Of a stretch of DNA of 64,000 nt, positions 48,569-64,000 are shown piece after piece. Positions within the stretch are counted from its first letter, which is position 1. Each line of letters starts with the position of its first letter. The DNA comes from NCEH01 sp043195125 (lineage in GTDB: Bacteria; Pseudomonadota; Alphaproteobacteria; Rhizobiales; Xanthobacteraceae): the NCBI RefSeq assembly GCF_043195125.1, contig NZ_JBAFWR010000005.1; one strand, written 5' to 3'. A program made the translations under genes and the position numbers. The notes beneath the pieces were generated by a model. That model had not been told where the DNA came from. It did no database searches and was given only the letters and a program-made list of their open reading frames with translations.

Positions 48569-50692
48569 ATGGACCCGACGATCCCTCCCGATACCGAACC
48601 GGATACCGGGCCGGGTAATGTCTTCGACACGCCGAAGGGTGGCCTTTACGGCGGTGCCTTCGATCCCTCTGCGCTCGACCCCAATGTGCGCGCGGTGCTG
48701 ATGGGCTACCGCTGGACCACCGCCTTCGAGGGTCAGGTGCCCGCCACCACCCTCACCTATTTCTTTCCCACCTCGACGAACGATTATCTGAGCGCGCCCG
48801 GCGGCTATCCGGACGATGGGGACCTCGCGACCTTCCAGCCGCTGACGGCCGCGCAGCGCACGGCGGCCCTCACCGCGTTCGGCCTGGTTTCGTCCTATAC
48901 CGGCTTGACCTTCGTCGAGGCGGCGACCGGCAGCGGGGCCGACGCCACGTTCCGCTTTGCGCGCTTCGATGACGGAGAAGGCGGGTCCTATTCGAACTTC
49001 CCGCCCAATTCCGGCCCCTATTCCCCCTCGGACAGCCGGGCCGGCGGGGACACCTTCCTGGGCGATAACGGGAATACGCCGACCAACTTCTTCGGCACGG
49101 ACGAGTTCAACACGGTCATTCACGAGCTGGGCCATGCCTTCGGACTGAAGCACGGCCACGACGCCAGCTATAACGGCGCCCTCGCGCCGGAGGTGAACGA
49201 CAACGAATTCTCGGTCATGACCTATGCGAGCTACCTGGGCTCGCCGGCCGGCCGGGTGACCGTCGCCATCAACGGCTCTTCGCCGCAAAGCTACATGATG
49301 TACGACATCGCGGCCCTGCAGGCGCTCTATGGCGCCAATTTCAGCAAGGTCGGGACGCAGGCCGTCTATCAGTGGGATGCATCGACCGGCCAGGAATATA
49401 TCAATGGCGAAGCTGCCCCCTTCACCGGCGTCAGCGTCACCCAGAAGATCTTCTCGACCGTGTGGACCCAGGGCGCCACAACGACCTACGATCTCAGCAA
49501 TTTCAACGAGGATCAGGTCGACGACCTGCGCCCCGGCCATTGGCTGACCTTCTCGCGCGCGCAGATCGCCGACCTCAACTGGCAGGCCGCACCGGGCACG
49601 CCGCAATACCAAGCCCAGGGCAACATCTACAACGCCTTGCTTTATAACGGCGATACGCGTTCGCTGATCAGCAATCTCATCACCGGCAACGGCAACGATA
49701 TCGTCACCGGCAACGATGCCGACAACACCATCACGACGAACGGCGGCACCGACACGATATCCGTCGGTAGCGGAAACAATATCGTCAGCGCGGGCGCCGG
49801 GGCGGACCTGATCCATTTCGGCAGCGGCCAGGATATGCTGCACGATCTGCTTGCGGACCTGAACGGCGATCTGGTGACGGGCTTCACACGCTCCAGCATG
49901 GTCGAGATCGAGGGTGCGTTGGTCGATCGCGGCGCCCTGCACGTGACAATGGGCACCGGGGTGGCAACCCTTGGCGCCGGCGGTTTCTCGTTCCAGCTTC
50001 AGGGTGATTTCACCGGCGGCGACTTCATGGCCTCGGCGCGTGGGGTTGGCTCTGCGGCGCATACCAGCCTGAGCTTTGTGAACCTCCTGCCGTCCCTCGC
50101 CGAGGGCGTGAGCGTTGCGCCGGCGGAGGTGAACGGGATCGCCAATGCGCCGTTCCTCACCGGAGATGGGGCGACCAGCTTCTCGGTCGAGATCAAGTCT
50201 GCCGTATCATCCTACAGCAACATGCTCGGCTATTATAAGGTGCAGGTGAACGGCACGATCTCCGACGTGCACCTGCTGGCGGAGGATACGCTGGCCCCTT
50301 CGCTCACCGGTCACACCATCGCGCTCGACACGCCGGGGGACGGGGAACATCTGGGCTTCTTCCTGGTGCAGAACGGTTTTTCGCTTTACGGCGACCTGCC
50401 GGACGACCTCTCTTTCCTCACGTCGGATACCCATTCGGTCGGCAGCCTGGACGCCGGCGGCAGCCTTTTGCTCTACAGCGCATCGCGCGGATCGCTTTCG
50501 GCGGCGCAGGTTTTCCATTCCTTCGCCAACCTCAATCCCGACCATGCGACACAGGTGCTTTCCGGCACCGGCCTTGGTGGCGGGGAATTGCAAATCGGGT
50601 TCGAGGATCTCACCGGCCCCGGCAGCGACAATGATTTCCAGGACGTGATCATCGGCGTGCTGACGAGCTCCCACGATTTCCTCCTGGCCTGA
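48569..50692 (+). CDS. Serralysin-type M10 metalloprotease with RTX-like region and DUF4114 domain
   Basis: A secreted zinc protease of about 707 residues. HELGHAFGLKH (H185, E186, H189, H195) is the HExxHxxGxxH zinc site, and SVMTYASY with M217 is the Met-turn. After the catalytic domain come glycine/aspartate repeats (GNGNDIVTGNDADNT, GSGNNIVSAGAGADLIHFGSGQD), characteristic of calcium-binding RTX proteins exported by type I systems. The C-terminal 150 residues resemble DUF4114 (LQIGFEDLTGPGSDNDFQDVI). The ATG at 48569 has GGAG at good spacing; a GTG at 48506 is possible. No signal peptide and no T1SS genes are nearby. Confidence 0.85.
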   Translation: MDPTIPPDTEPDTGPGNVFDTPKGGLYGGAFDPSALDPNVRAVLMGYRWTTAFEGQVPATTLTYFFPTSTNDYLSAPGGYPDDGDLATFQPLTAAQRTAALTAFGLVSSYTGLTFVEAATGSGADATFRFARFDDGEGGSYSNFPPNSGPYSPSDSRAGGDTFLGDNGNTPTNFFGTDEFNTVIHELGHAFGLKHGHDASYNGALAPEVNDNEFSVMTYASYLGSPAGRVTVAINGSSPQSYMMYDIAALQALYGANFSKVGTQAVYQWDASTGQEYINGEAAPFTGVSVTQKIFSTVWTQGATTTYDLSNFNEDQVDDLRPGHWLTFSRAQIADLNWQAAPGTPQYQAQGNIYNALLYNGDTRSLISNLITGNGNDIVTGNDADNTITTNGGTDTISVGSGNNIVSAGAGADLIHFGSGQDMLHDLLADLNGDLVTGFTRSSMVEIEGALVDRGALHVTMGTGVATLGAGGFSFQLQGDFTGGDFMASARGVGSAAHTSLSFVNLLPSLAEGVSVAPAEVNGIANAPFLTGDGATSFSVEIKSAVSSYSNMLGYYKVQVNGTISDVHLLAEDTLAPSLTGHTIALDTPGDGEHLGFFLVQNGFSLYGDLPDDLSFLTSDTHSVGSLDAGGSLLLYSASRGSLSAAQVFHSFANLNPDHATQVLSGTGLGGGELQIGFEDLTGPGSDNDFQDVIIGVLTSSHDFLLA

Positions 50693-50825
50693 GACACGCC
50701 AGACGAACCGCGCGGAGAAGGCCTTTCCGCCGCGATCTCCGCACCTTTTCGGGTGATTTCGCCGGGTTTCCGCGCGATGAATCGGAAAACTCTTCGGCGA
50801 GCGCACCGAAAGCCCGCTCAAACGC

Positions 50826-50852
50826 AAAAGGCCGCCCCAAGGGGCGGCCTTT
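50826..50852. terminator. Bidirectional terminator between the M10 protease gene and rpoC
   Basis: AAAGGCCGCCCC and GGGGCGGCCTTT make a 12-base stem around a minimal loop. The T-stretches flank it in both directions (TTTCGTGTCTT on the + strand, CTTTTGCGTTT on the - strand). It lies between convergent genes and may end both transcripts, in particular the long rpoBC unit. Confidence 0.85.
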
Positions 50853-50926
50853 CGTGTCTTGAACCATCAGCGCCAGGCACCTCGCCTCGCGCAACCCGTC
50901 TCGGACCTGGGCCCGAAGACGCCGCC

Positions 50927-55108
<4,182 letters not shown>

Positions 55109-55235
55109 GACCGTCTCCTTCGGCTCGGTCGCTCGCCCCTCATGCCGCCTGATGGGGTTTCGACCGGAAAATGCAGGATCTTATCGGCAGGAGAGCGAAG
55201 GCGCGCCGCGCCCCCGCCTTCCGACAGGCGCGGCC

Positions 55236-59366
<4,131 letters not shown>

Positions 59367-59586
59367 CTCGATCCTCGTCCGTCCTGGCCCTTGCACGGAA
59401 CGCGCCCCGACGAGGCACTCGCTCCGGCCCATAAGACCGCCATTGCTCCCGCGACGCAGAGGTTGGGGGCCCGAGAGCCATTCCCCTGCGCCTGCAACGG
59501 CTCGCCGGGTCGTCGCCTGCGCGGCGACCGGGAGAACCGTCCTGTACCTTCCCCGCCCCGGCCAGACCCCCGCCGGGACAGATGAA

Positions 59587-59611
59587 GCGGCCCCGGAAGA
59601 TCCGGGGCCGC
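59587..59611 (-). promoter_or_regulatory. Hairpin in the rplL-rpoB spacer (attenuator or processing site)
   Basis: Just after the rplL stop, GCGGCCCCGGA and TCCGGGGCCGC pair perfectly over 11 bases with a three-base loop. No T-run follows on the transcribed strand, so it probably acts as a partial attenuator or RNase site as known in enteric bacteria rather than a full terminator. The rest of the 260-base spacer has no gene. Confidence 0.65.
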
Positions 59612-59626
59612 CTCGCTTTCAAAAGC

Positions 59627-60004
<378 letters not shown>

Positions 60005-60058
60005 TGTCGTGTCTTCCTAAGATAGGTTCGAAATTCAGGTTTGCGAGATCCAACCGCC

Positions 60059-60577
60059 TCACGCGGCCTCGTCCTGCTTGGCATAGGCCCCGAACACGCG
60101 GGCAAGCTTTGCTGCCGGCGCGGTGGTGAGCTGGGCGATCTTGGTGGCCGGGGCCTGGATAAGGCCGACCAGCTTCGCACGCAGCTCATCCAGGGAGGGC
60201 ATGGTGGCCAGAGCCTTCACACCATCCGGATTCAGGGCCGTTTTGCCCATCGCGCCGCCGAGGATAACGAACTTGTCGTTGCCCTTGGCAAACTCGACGG
60301 CAACCTTCGGCGCTGCCACGGGATCGCTGGAATAAGCGATCAGCGTGGGACCCTTGAGCAGGGTCGCCACGTGGGCAACGTCGGAGCCTTCCAGAGCGAT
60401 TTTGGCGAGGCGGTTCTTCGCCACCTTCACGGTCGCACCGTTCTGCTTCATCTGCCGACGAAGTTTCGACAGCTGAGCTACGGTGAGGCCGGAATAGTGG
60501 GCCACCACGACGACCGAAGTGTTCTGAAACACTTCAGTGAGCGTCGTGACGAGCTGTTGTTTTTCCGCTCGATCCAC
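60059..60577 (-). CDS. rplJ: 50S ribosomal protein L10
   Basis: Stalk base protein of 172 residues that binds L7/L12 dimers by its C-terminal helix (PAAKLARVFGAYAKQ) and 23S rRNA by its N-terminal domain (VVAHYSGLTVAQLSKLRRQMKQN, VKVAKNRLAKIAL). The start is a GTG (MDRAEKQQLV). L10 with L7/L12 normally represses its own operon through the leader RNA, and a hairpin-rich leader is visible directly upstream. Confidence 0.97.
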   Translation of the reverse strand: MDRAEKQQLVTTLTEVFQNTSVVVVAHYSGLTVAQLSKLRRQMKQNGATVKVAKNRLAKIALEGSDVAHVATLLKGPTLIAYSSDPVAAPKVAVEFAKGNDKFVILGGAMGKTALNPDGVKALATMPSLDELRAKLVGLIQAPATKIAQLTTAPAAKLARVFGAYAKQDEAA

Positions 60578-60599
60578 GTCTGGCTCTCTTTAAGCCTGT

Positions 60600-60694
60600 G
60601 GTGGAACCGAAAGCCGGCTCCACCGGTTGCGCCTTGCCGCTCGTCCGCTTCCCGGAAACGTCAACACGAGGATATATCCACGGGGAATACATCC
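60600..60694 (-). promoter_or_regulatory. Structured rplJ leader (candidate L10 autoregulation element)
   Basis: Two stems lie close to the rplJ start. The nearer one pairs nine bases (GGUGGAGCC with GGUUCCACC, one G-U) around a seven-base loop at 60600-60624, ending 22 bases before the GTG start. The farther one pairs eight bases (GGAUGUAU with AUAUAUCC, one G-U) at 60670-60694. L10-L7/L12 binds a structured leader in other bacteria; equivalence here is inferred from position. Confidence 0.5.
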
Positions 60695-61076
60695 GCATCA
60701 GACATGCCGGCCGCGCACGCGCGACGCTCACATGCCCTGTCCCCTCGGGAACCGGGTCACCGGCCACAAGGCACTGGTTCGAACCGATCTTGTTGCGACA
60801 CGCGGGTGCGCATCGCGCGAAATCCGGTTTTCCCCGTCTATGCTGGCCCTCCAGAGGACAGCCTCGGGCGAGGTTGTCTGGCGAGGATTAAGCCATGCGA
60901 GCATGGCGCCTGCAGTCTCGGACAGGACTCTTGCCTCTCCGATATCCCGGTTCGAGAACCGGCAGATCAGACAGGCAATGAGGCCGGGCGGGCGAACCCT
61001 CCCAGCCCCTCCACCCGTTTCCGGGTGGAAGCTCGATCTATTCACGCGGGTGCGTTTCCACACCAGCGAAACATGC

Positions 61077-61105
61077 CATATAGAGGCTCGGGCGCGACTT
61101 GTCAC
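61077..61105 (-). promoter_or_regulatory. Sigma-70-like promoter for rplJL-rpoBC
   Basis: On the - strand GTGACA (61105-61100) and TATATG (61082-61077) stand 17 bases apart. This is a good match for a housekeeping promoter and lies between the rplA terminator and the rplJ leader. Confidence 0.62.
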
Positions 61106-61194
61106 GCCCTTTTCGCATTTTTTGCTTGACCAGCCGAAAATCCTGACACAGCCGGCTGCGACGCAGGCCCCGCCAGAACCCTCTCCCCGCTCAA

Positions 61195-61221
61195 GAAAAA
61201 AGGCCGGGCGCTGGCCCGGCC
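61195..61221 (-). terminator. Rho-independent terminator after rplA
   Basis: GGCCGGGC and GCCCGGCC form an eight-base stem with a four-base loop, followed on the transcribed strand by six Ts. It lies 25 bases beyond the rplA stop and separates the rplKA and rplJL-rpoBC units. Confidence 0.9.
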
Positions 61222-61245
61222 TCTTCATTCCTGCGTGCGGGACGC

Positions 61246-61944
61246 TCAGGCGCTGAGCACGGTGGAGGGCTCCACCTTGATGCCCGGGCCCATGGTCGAA
61301 GACACGGCGACGCGCTGCACATAAGTGCCCTTGGCGCCGGTCGGACGGGCCTTCACCACCGCGTCCACGAAGGCGCGGATGTTTTCGGCCAGCTTGTCGG
61401 CCGGGAACGAGGCCTTGCCGATGCCGCCATGGATGATGCCGGCCTTCTCGACGCGGAACTCCACCGCGCCGCCCTTGGCAGCGGCGACGGCGCCCTTCAC
61501 GTCCATGGTCACGGTGCCGACCTTGGGGTTCGGCATCAGGCCGCGCGGGCCGAGGATCTTGCCGAGACGGCCGACCAGCGGCATCAGGTCCGGGGTCGCG
61601 ATGCAGCGATCGAAATCGATCGTGCCGCCCTGGATGGTCTCCAGCAGGTCTTCCGCGCCGACGATATCGGCGCCCGCCGCCTTGGCTTCGTCAGCCTTGG
61701 CGCCGCGGGCGAACACCGCCACGCGCACGGTACGGCCCGAGCCGTTCGGCAGGTTGCACACGCCGCGGACCATCTGGTCCGCATGTCGCGGGTCCACGCC
61801 CAGGTTCAGCGCGACCTCGATGGTCTCGTCGAACTTGGCGGTGGTGCGCTCCTTGAGGAGCGTCAGGGCCTCGTCGAGGCCATAGAGCTTGAGGCGGTCG
61901 ATGCCTTCGTGAGCTGCGCGGATGCGCTTGCCTTGGTTCGCCAT
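61246..61944 (-). CDS. rplA: 50S ribosomal protein L1
   Basis: L1 stalk protein of 232 residues. The start at 61944 (MANQGKRIRAAHEGI) agrees with the family; a GTG at 61953 overlapping the rplK stop is possible but would add three residues. The conserved loop PNPKVGTVT and the domain stretches NLGVDPRHADQMVRG, KILGPRGLM and ASFPADKLAENI are clear. In bacteria L1 also represses its own rplKA mRNA. It lies next to rplK and ends before a strong terminator. Confidence 0.98.
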   Translation of the reverse strand: MANQGKRIRAAHEGIDRLKLYGLDEALTLLKERTTAKFDETIEVALNLGVDPRHADQMVRGVCNLPNGSGRTVRVAVFARGAKADEAKAAGADIVGAEDLLETIQGGTIDFDRCIATPDLMPLVGRLGKILGPRGLMPNPKVGTVTMDVKGAVAAAKGGAVEFRVEKAGIIHGGIGKASFPADKLAENIRAFVDAVVKARPTGAKGTYVQRVAVSSTMGPGIKVEPSTVLSA

Positions 61945-61949
61945 CGTGC

Positions 61950-62399
61950 TCACCCCTGAACCTGGAGGCCCATGGAGCGGGCCGAGCCTTCGATCATCTG
62001 AACGGCCGCTTCCACGGAATCGCAGTTCAGATCCTTCATCTTCTTCTCGGCGATCTCCGCGAGCTGGGCGCGCGTGACCTTGCCGACGAAGGCGCCCTTG
62101 CCGGGCGTCTTCGAGCCCGAGCCGGGCTTCTTCTTCGTCTCGAGGCCGGCGGCCTTCTTGAGGAAGTAGGAGATCGGCGGGGTCTTCAGCTCGAACGTGA
62201 AGGAGCGATCCTGATAGACGGTGATGACGACGGGGATGGGCATCCCCTTCTCTTCCTTCGCCGTCTGGGCGTTGAACGCCTTGCAGAATTCCATGATGTT
62301 CAGACCGCGCTGGCCGAGCGCGGGTCCGATCGGGGGCGCCGGGTTGGCGCTGCCAGCCGCAACCTGCAGCTTGACGTAACCGGTGATTTTCTTCGCCAT
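61950..62399 (-). CDS. rplK: 50S ribosomal protein L11
   Basis: L11 of the GTPase-associated region, 149 residues. N-terminal proline-rich domain (SANPAPPIGPALGQRGLNIMEFCKAFN as consecutive parts), hinge, and C-terminal rRNA-binding domain (GKVTRAQLAEIAEKKMKDLNCDSVEAAVQMIEGSARSMG as parts) are present. First gene of the rplKA unit; a hairpin and a terminator of the upstream unit precede it. Confidence 0.98.
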   Translation of the reverse strand: MAKKITGYVKLQVAAGSANPAPPIGPALGQRGLNIMEFCKAFNAQTAKEEKGMPIPVVITVYQDRSFTFELKTPPISYFLKKAAGLETKKKPGSGSKTPGKGAFVGKVTRAQLAEIAEKKMKDLNCDSVEAAVQMIEGSARSMGLQVQG

Positions 62400-62469
62400 T
62401 TCAAAACTCCCGTAACATGGCCGAAGCCGCGCGCGGCGGTTCGGACCGGGGTGCGTGGTGCGGGTCGCA

Positions 62470-62491
62470 GGAGCGTTTGGCGAGACGCTCC
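62470..62491 (-). promoter_or_regulatory. Hairpin in rplK leader
   Basis: GGAGCGT and ACGCTCC pair over seven bases with an eight-base loop about 70 bases before the rplK start. It may belong to the L1 autoregulatory site, but this is inferred only from position. Confidence 0.3.
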
Positions 62492-62532
62492 GTCACCTCC
62501 CACGCTGGCCGCTCCCTAAGAAGGAGAGACCG

Positions 62533-62576
62533 AAAAACCTGTCCGGCCCCGGATCGGAAATCCGGGGCCGGGCAGG
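62533..62576 (-). terminator. Rho-independent terminator after nusG
   Basis: A 17-base stem (CCTG plus CCGGCCCCGGAT and its partner, with one G-U) and a five-base loop, followed on the transcribed strand by five Ts. It lies 66 bases beyond the nusG stop and ends the secE-nusG transcript. Confidence 0.9.
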
Positions 62577-62642
62577 GAGCGGGTCACATAATGGAATTGT
62601 CGCGCCGGCGCAAGGGTGGCCGGCCGCGAGCCCGGATCGGGC

Positions 62643-63173
62643 TCAGACCTTCTCGACCTGGCCGAACTCCAGTTCCACCGGCGTGGCGCGGCCGAAGATG
62701 GAGACCGCCACCTTGAGGCGCGAGCGCCCCTCGTCCACTTCCTCGACGATGCCGTTGAAGGAGGCGAACGGGCCGTCGGAGACCTTCACGGTCTCGCCGA
62801 CCTCGTAGCTGATGGACGGCTTCGGCCGCTCGATGCCTTCCTGGACCTGCTGAAGGATGCGCATGGCCTCCTTCTCGGAGATCGGCATCGGCTTGTTGTC
62901 GGCGCCGAGGAAGCCGGTCACCTTGGGCGTGTTCTTGATGAGGTGGAACGCCTCGTCGGTGAGGTCCATCTTCACCAGCACGTAGCCGGGGAAGAACTTG
63001 CGCTCGGCATCGACCTTCCGGCCGCGGCGCACTTCCACCACCTTCTCGGTGGGCACCAGGATCTGCTCGAACAGGTCGGTCAGCCCGCGTTGCTCCGCCT
63101 GCTCGCGGATCGAATCGGCGACCTTCTTCTCGAAGTTCGAATAGGCGTGAACGATGTACCACCGGTAGGACAT
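62643..63173 (-). CDS. nusG: Transcription termination/antitermination protein NusG
   Basis: RNA polymerase elongation factor, 176 residues. The NGN domain (MSYRWYIVHAYSNFEKKVAD, RKFFPGYVLVKMDL, PKVTGFLG) and the KOW domain (GETVKVSDGPFASFNGIVEEVD) are intact. Start eight bases after the secE stop. Confidence 0.98.
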   Translation of the reverse strand: MSYRWYIVHAYSNFEKKVADSIREQAEQRGLTDLFEQILVPTEKVVEVRRGRKVDAERKFFPGYVLVKMDLTDEAFHLIKNTPKVTGFLGADNKPMPISEKEAMRILQQVQEGIERPKPSISYEVGETVKVSDGPFASFNGIVEEVDEGRSRLKVAVSIFGRATPVELEFGQVEKV

Positions 63174-63181
63174 GGGCGCTC

Positions 63182-63379
63182 TCAGTGGCCGATATTCAGG
63201 AGCAGGCTGATGCCGAAGCGCATCACCTGATCGGCGATAAGGAAGAATACGGACGCGATCAGCACCATCAGGAACACCATGGCGGTGGTGATGAGGGTTT
63301 CGCGCCGGGTCGGCCAGGTCACCTTCCGGGTTTCGGTGCGAACCTGCTGAAAGAACTCGGTGGGGCTGATCTTCGCCAT
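63182..63379 (-). CDS. secE: Preprotein translocase subunit SecE
   Basis: Single-helix translocase component of 65 residues that clamps SecY in the inner membrane. The amphipathic segment FFQQVRTETRKVTWPTRRET with its TWPTRRET motif and the C-terminal membrane helix (LITTAMVFLMVLIASVFFLI) are clear. The short form with one helix is usual in alphaproteobacteria. The start ATG at 63379 precedes MAKISPTE. Confidence 0.97.
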   Translation of the reverse strand: MAKISPTEFFQQVRTETRKVTWPTRRETLITTAMVFLMVLIASVFFLIADQVMRFGISLLLNIGH

Positions 63380-63701
63380 GTCGCCTCGGCATCTCCGCGA
63401 ACCTGCGCCCGCGCGATACCTTCTCCTCGCTGGCGGCGCCCGGAGCAGAAGCCCTGGGTCGGCCGTTCCAAAACCATCTCCGCCCGGAGCCGGAGCGCCT
63501 TCGCGGAATACGGACCGGGCTTTCCCGGCTTCGTGGCGCCGGCATTCGCCGGTGCGCCACGGGTCATTCCCTTTGTGGATCAGGAAATGCGCCGGCTGGC
63601 AAATCAAGCCGCGGTGTCTTCCCGGTCCGTCCGGCCGCCCGCTTTCGCCGCGCCGGATGTCTGCCTGCCTTGCCCTCGACTGCCTAAACCTTCGCCGCGC
63701 C
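63380..63701. other. Spacer between secE and tRNA-Trp, no gene seen
   Basis: The 322 bases between the translocase gene and the tRNA are GC-rich. Frames in them look like ordinary shadow frames; no ribosome site plus conserved start, terminator or clear promoter could be recognised. Confidence 0.5.
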
Positions 63702-63778
63702 TGGCAGGAGTGGAGGGACTCGAACCCCCAACCCCCGGTTTTGGAGACCGGTGCTCTAACCAGTTGAGCTACACTCCT
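63702..63778 (-). tRNA. tRNA-Trp (anticodon CCA)
   Basis: Read leftward, the sequence folds as a full tRNA: acceptor AGGAGTG pairing with CACTCCT, D-arm (AGCTCAACTGGTTAGAGC), anticodon stem CCGGT/ACCGG with loop CTCCAAA giving CCA, and T-arm GTTCGAGTC. A G discriminator base and an encoded CCA follow. tRNA-Trp next to secE-nusG is the classical order. Confidence 0.97.
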
Positions 63779-63844
63779 AGGCCCGCGCACGCGAGGGGTA
63801 AGCACCCCCGCGCCGGGAAAACGACCCAGCGCATCGGGGCCTTG

Positions 63845-63873
63845 TGTCTAGTCAGCGAAACAGCATCTGTAAA
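63845..63873 (-). promoter_or_regulatory. Candidate promoter for tRNA-Trp (and secE-nusG)
   Basis: TTTACA (63873-63868) and TAGACA (63850-63845) are 17 bases apart on the - strand, with the expected start of transcription about 60 bases before the tRNA. The -35 box is good; the -10 box is a weak match. Confidence 0.45.
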
Positions 63874-63948
63874 GAGGGGTCGCAGGGGAGCCTGCGGGCT
63901 ATCCCCAACCGCCGCGGGCGGAAAAGGAAATGGGTGCCGGAACGAAAA

Positions 63949-63972
63949 CGGGCCGGCTTTGCAGCCGGCCCG
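63949..63972 (-). terminator. Terminator of a gene beyond the right edge
   Basis: CGGGCCGGCT and AGCCGGCCCG form a ten-base stem with a four-base loop; on the - strand it is followed by TTTTCGTT. The upstream gene lies outside this window; the tRNA-Trp unit begins further left. Confidence 0.75.
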
Positions 63973-64000
63973 TCCCGTCCAAACGCCTTGCGGCGCCAGA

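Larger units (their letters stand above)
60578..61194. other. rplJ leader region and spacer, no gene
   Basis: This 617-base stretch holds the probable promoter of the rplJL-rpoBC unit near its right end (61077-61105), and a leader of almost 500 bases with two hairpins near its left end. No convincing open frame was found in it. Confidence 0.6.

Noticed and set aside
46985..50062. A 1025-codon frame on the - strand opposite the kinase and M10 protease genes
   Set aside because: The kinase and protease frames show full catalytic motifs; the antisense frame shows none and spans two unrelated genes.

Overview
The window looks like a chromosomal segment of a high-GC alphaproteobacterium, most probably Hyphomicrobiales and perhaps near Xanthobacteraceae. 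That placement is an inference from the rpoBC/ribosomal protein sequences, the DUF1488 and HemP small proteins, the MarR/OmpR regulator pair beside ilvE, and the many ABC transporters with GntR regulators. No rRNA, CRISPR array, insertion sequence or phage gene is visible. Coding density is high and most operons are tightly packed with ATGA-type overlaps.

Layout. (1) 1-4675: a leftward operon for an enolase-superfamily dehydratase and a TauABC/SsuABC-like ABC transporter (binding protein cut by the window edge), with a divergent FCD-type GntR regulator. (2) 5065-10627: two small genes, then a leftward operon of a hypothetical gene, type I mannose-6-phosphate isomerase, a GT4 glycosyltransferase fused to a toroid-like C-terminal domain, and a GH130 phosphorylase/glycosidase. 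(3) 11182-16534: a leftward metal block with an orphan CbiM-type permease behind a cobalamin riboswitch, hemP, a PCu(A)C copper chaperone, two DUF2946-like proteins and an OprC-like TonB receptor. (4) 16680-25909: a double-winged-helix GntR regulator and UxaA-family dehydratase, divergent from a polar amino-acid-type ABC transporter with a DapA-family enzyme, a KGSA-type aldehyde dehydrogenase and an AroE-like dehydrogenase. (5) 26033-30925: a LigI-like amidohydrolase and MFS transporter, divergent from a GntR regulator and an IlvD/Edd-family sugar-acid dehydratase. (6) 31194-36183: a DeoR/GlpR regulator with a Ugp-like ABC transporter. (7) 36212-43095: gamma-glutamyltransferase and IclR regulator divergent from a PotDABC-like transporter. 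(8) 43179-48430: DctA, IlvE, and a MarR / OmpR-type response regulator / EnvZ-like kinase operon. (9) 48569-50692: a serralysin-type M10 protease with DUF4114. (10) 50927-63778: the leftward housekeeping block tRNA-Trp, secE, nusG, rplK, rplA, rplJ, rplL, rpoB, rpoC.

Together, modules 1 and 4-7 are a run of self-contained import-and-degrade units (regulator, transporter, enzymes) for acidic sugars, amino-acid-like or gamma-glutamyl compounds; their exact substrates cannot be read from sequence. Module 3 joins copper, haem and cobalt uptake genes. Module 2 reads as mannose-based oligosaccharide synthesis or turnover. The least conventional items are the GT4-toroid fusion, the copper locus with a visible CxxxM/HxM receptor signature and duplicated DUF2946 genes, an AroE-like protein lacking the shikimate-binding serines, and a three-dyad operator array spaced about three helical turns apart before the DeoR gene.
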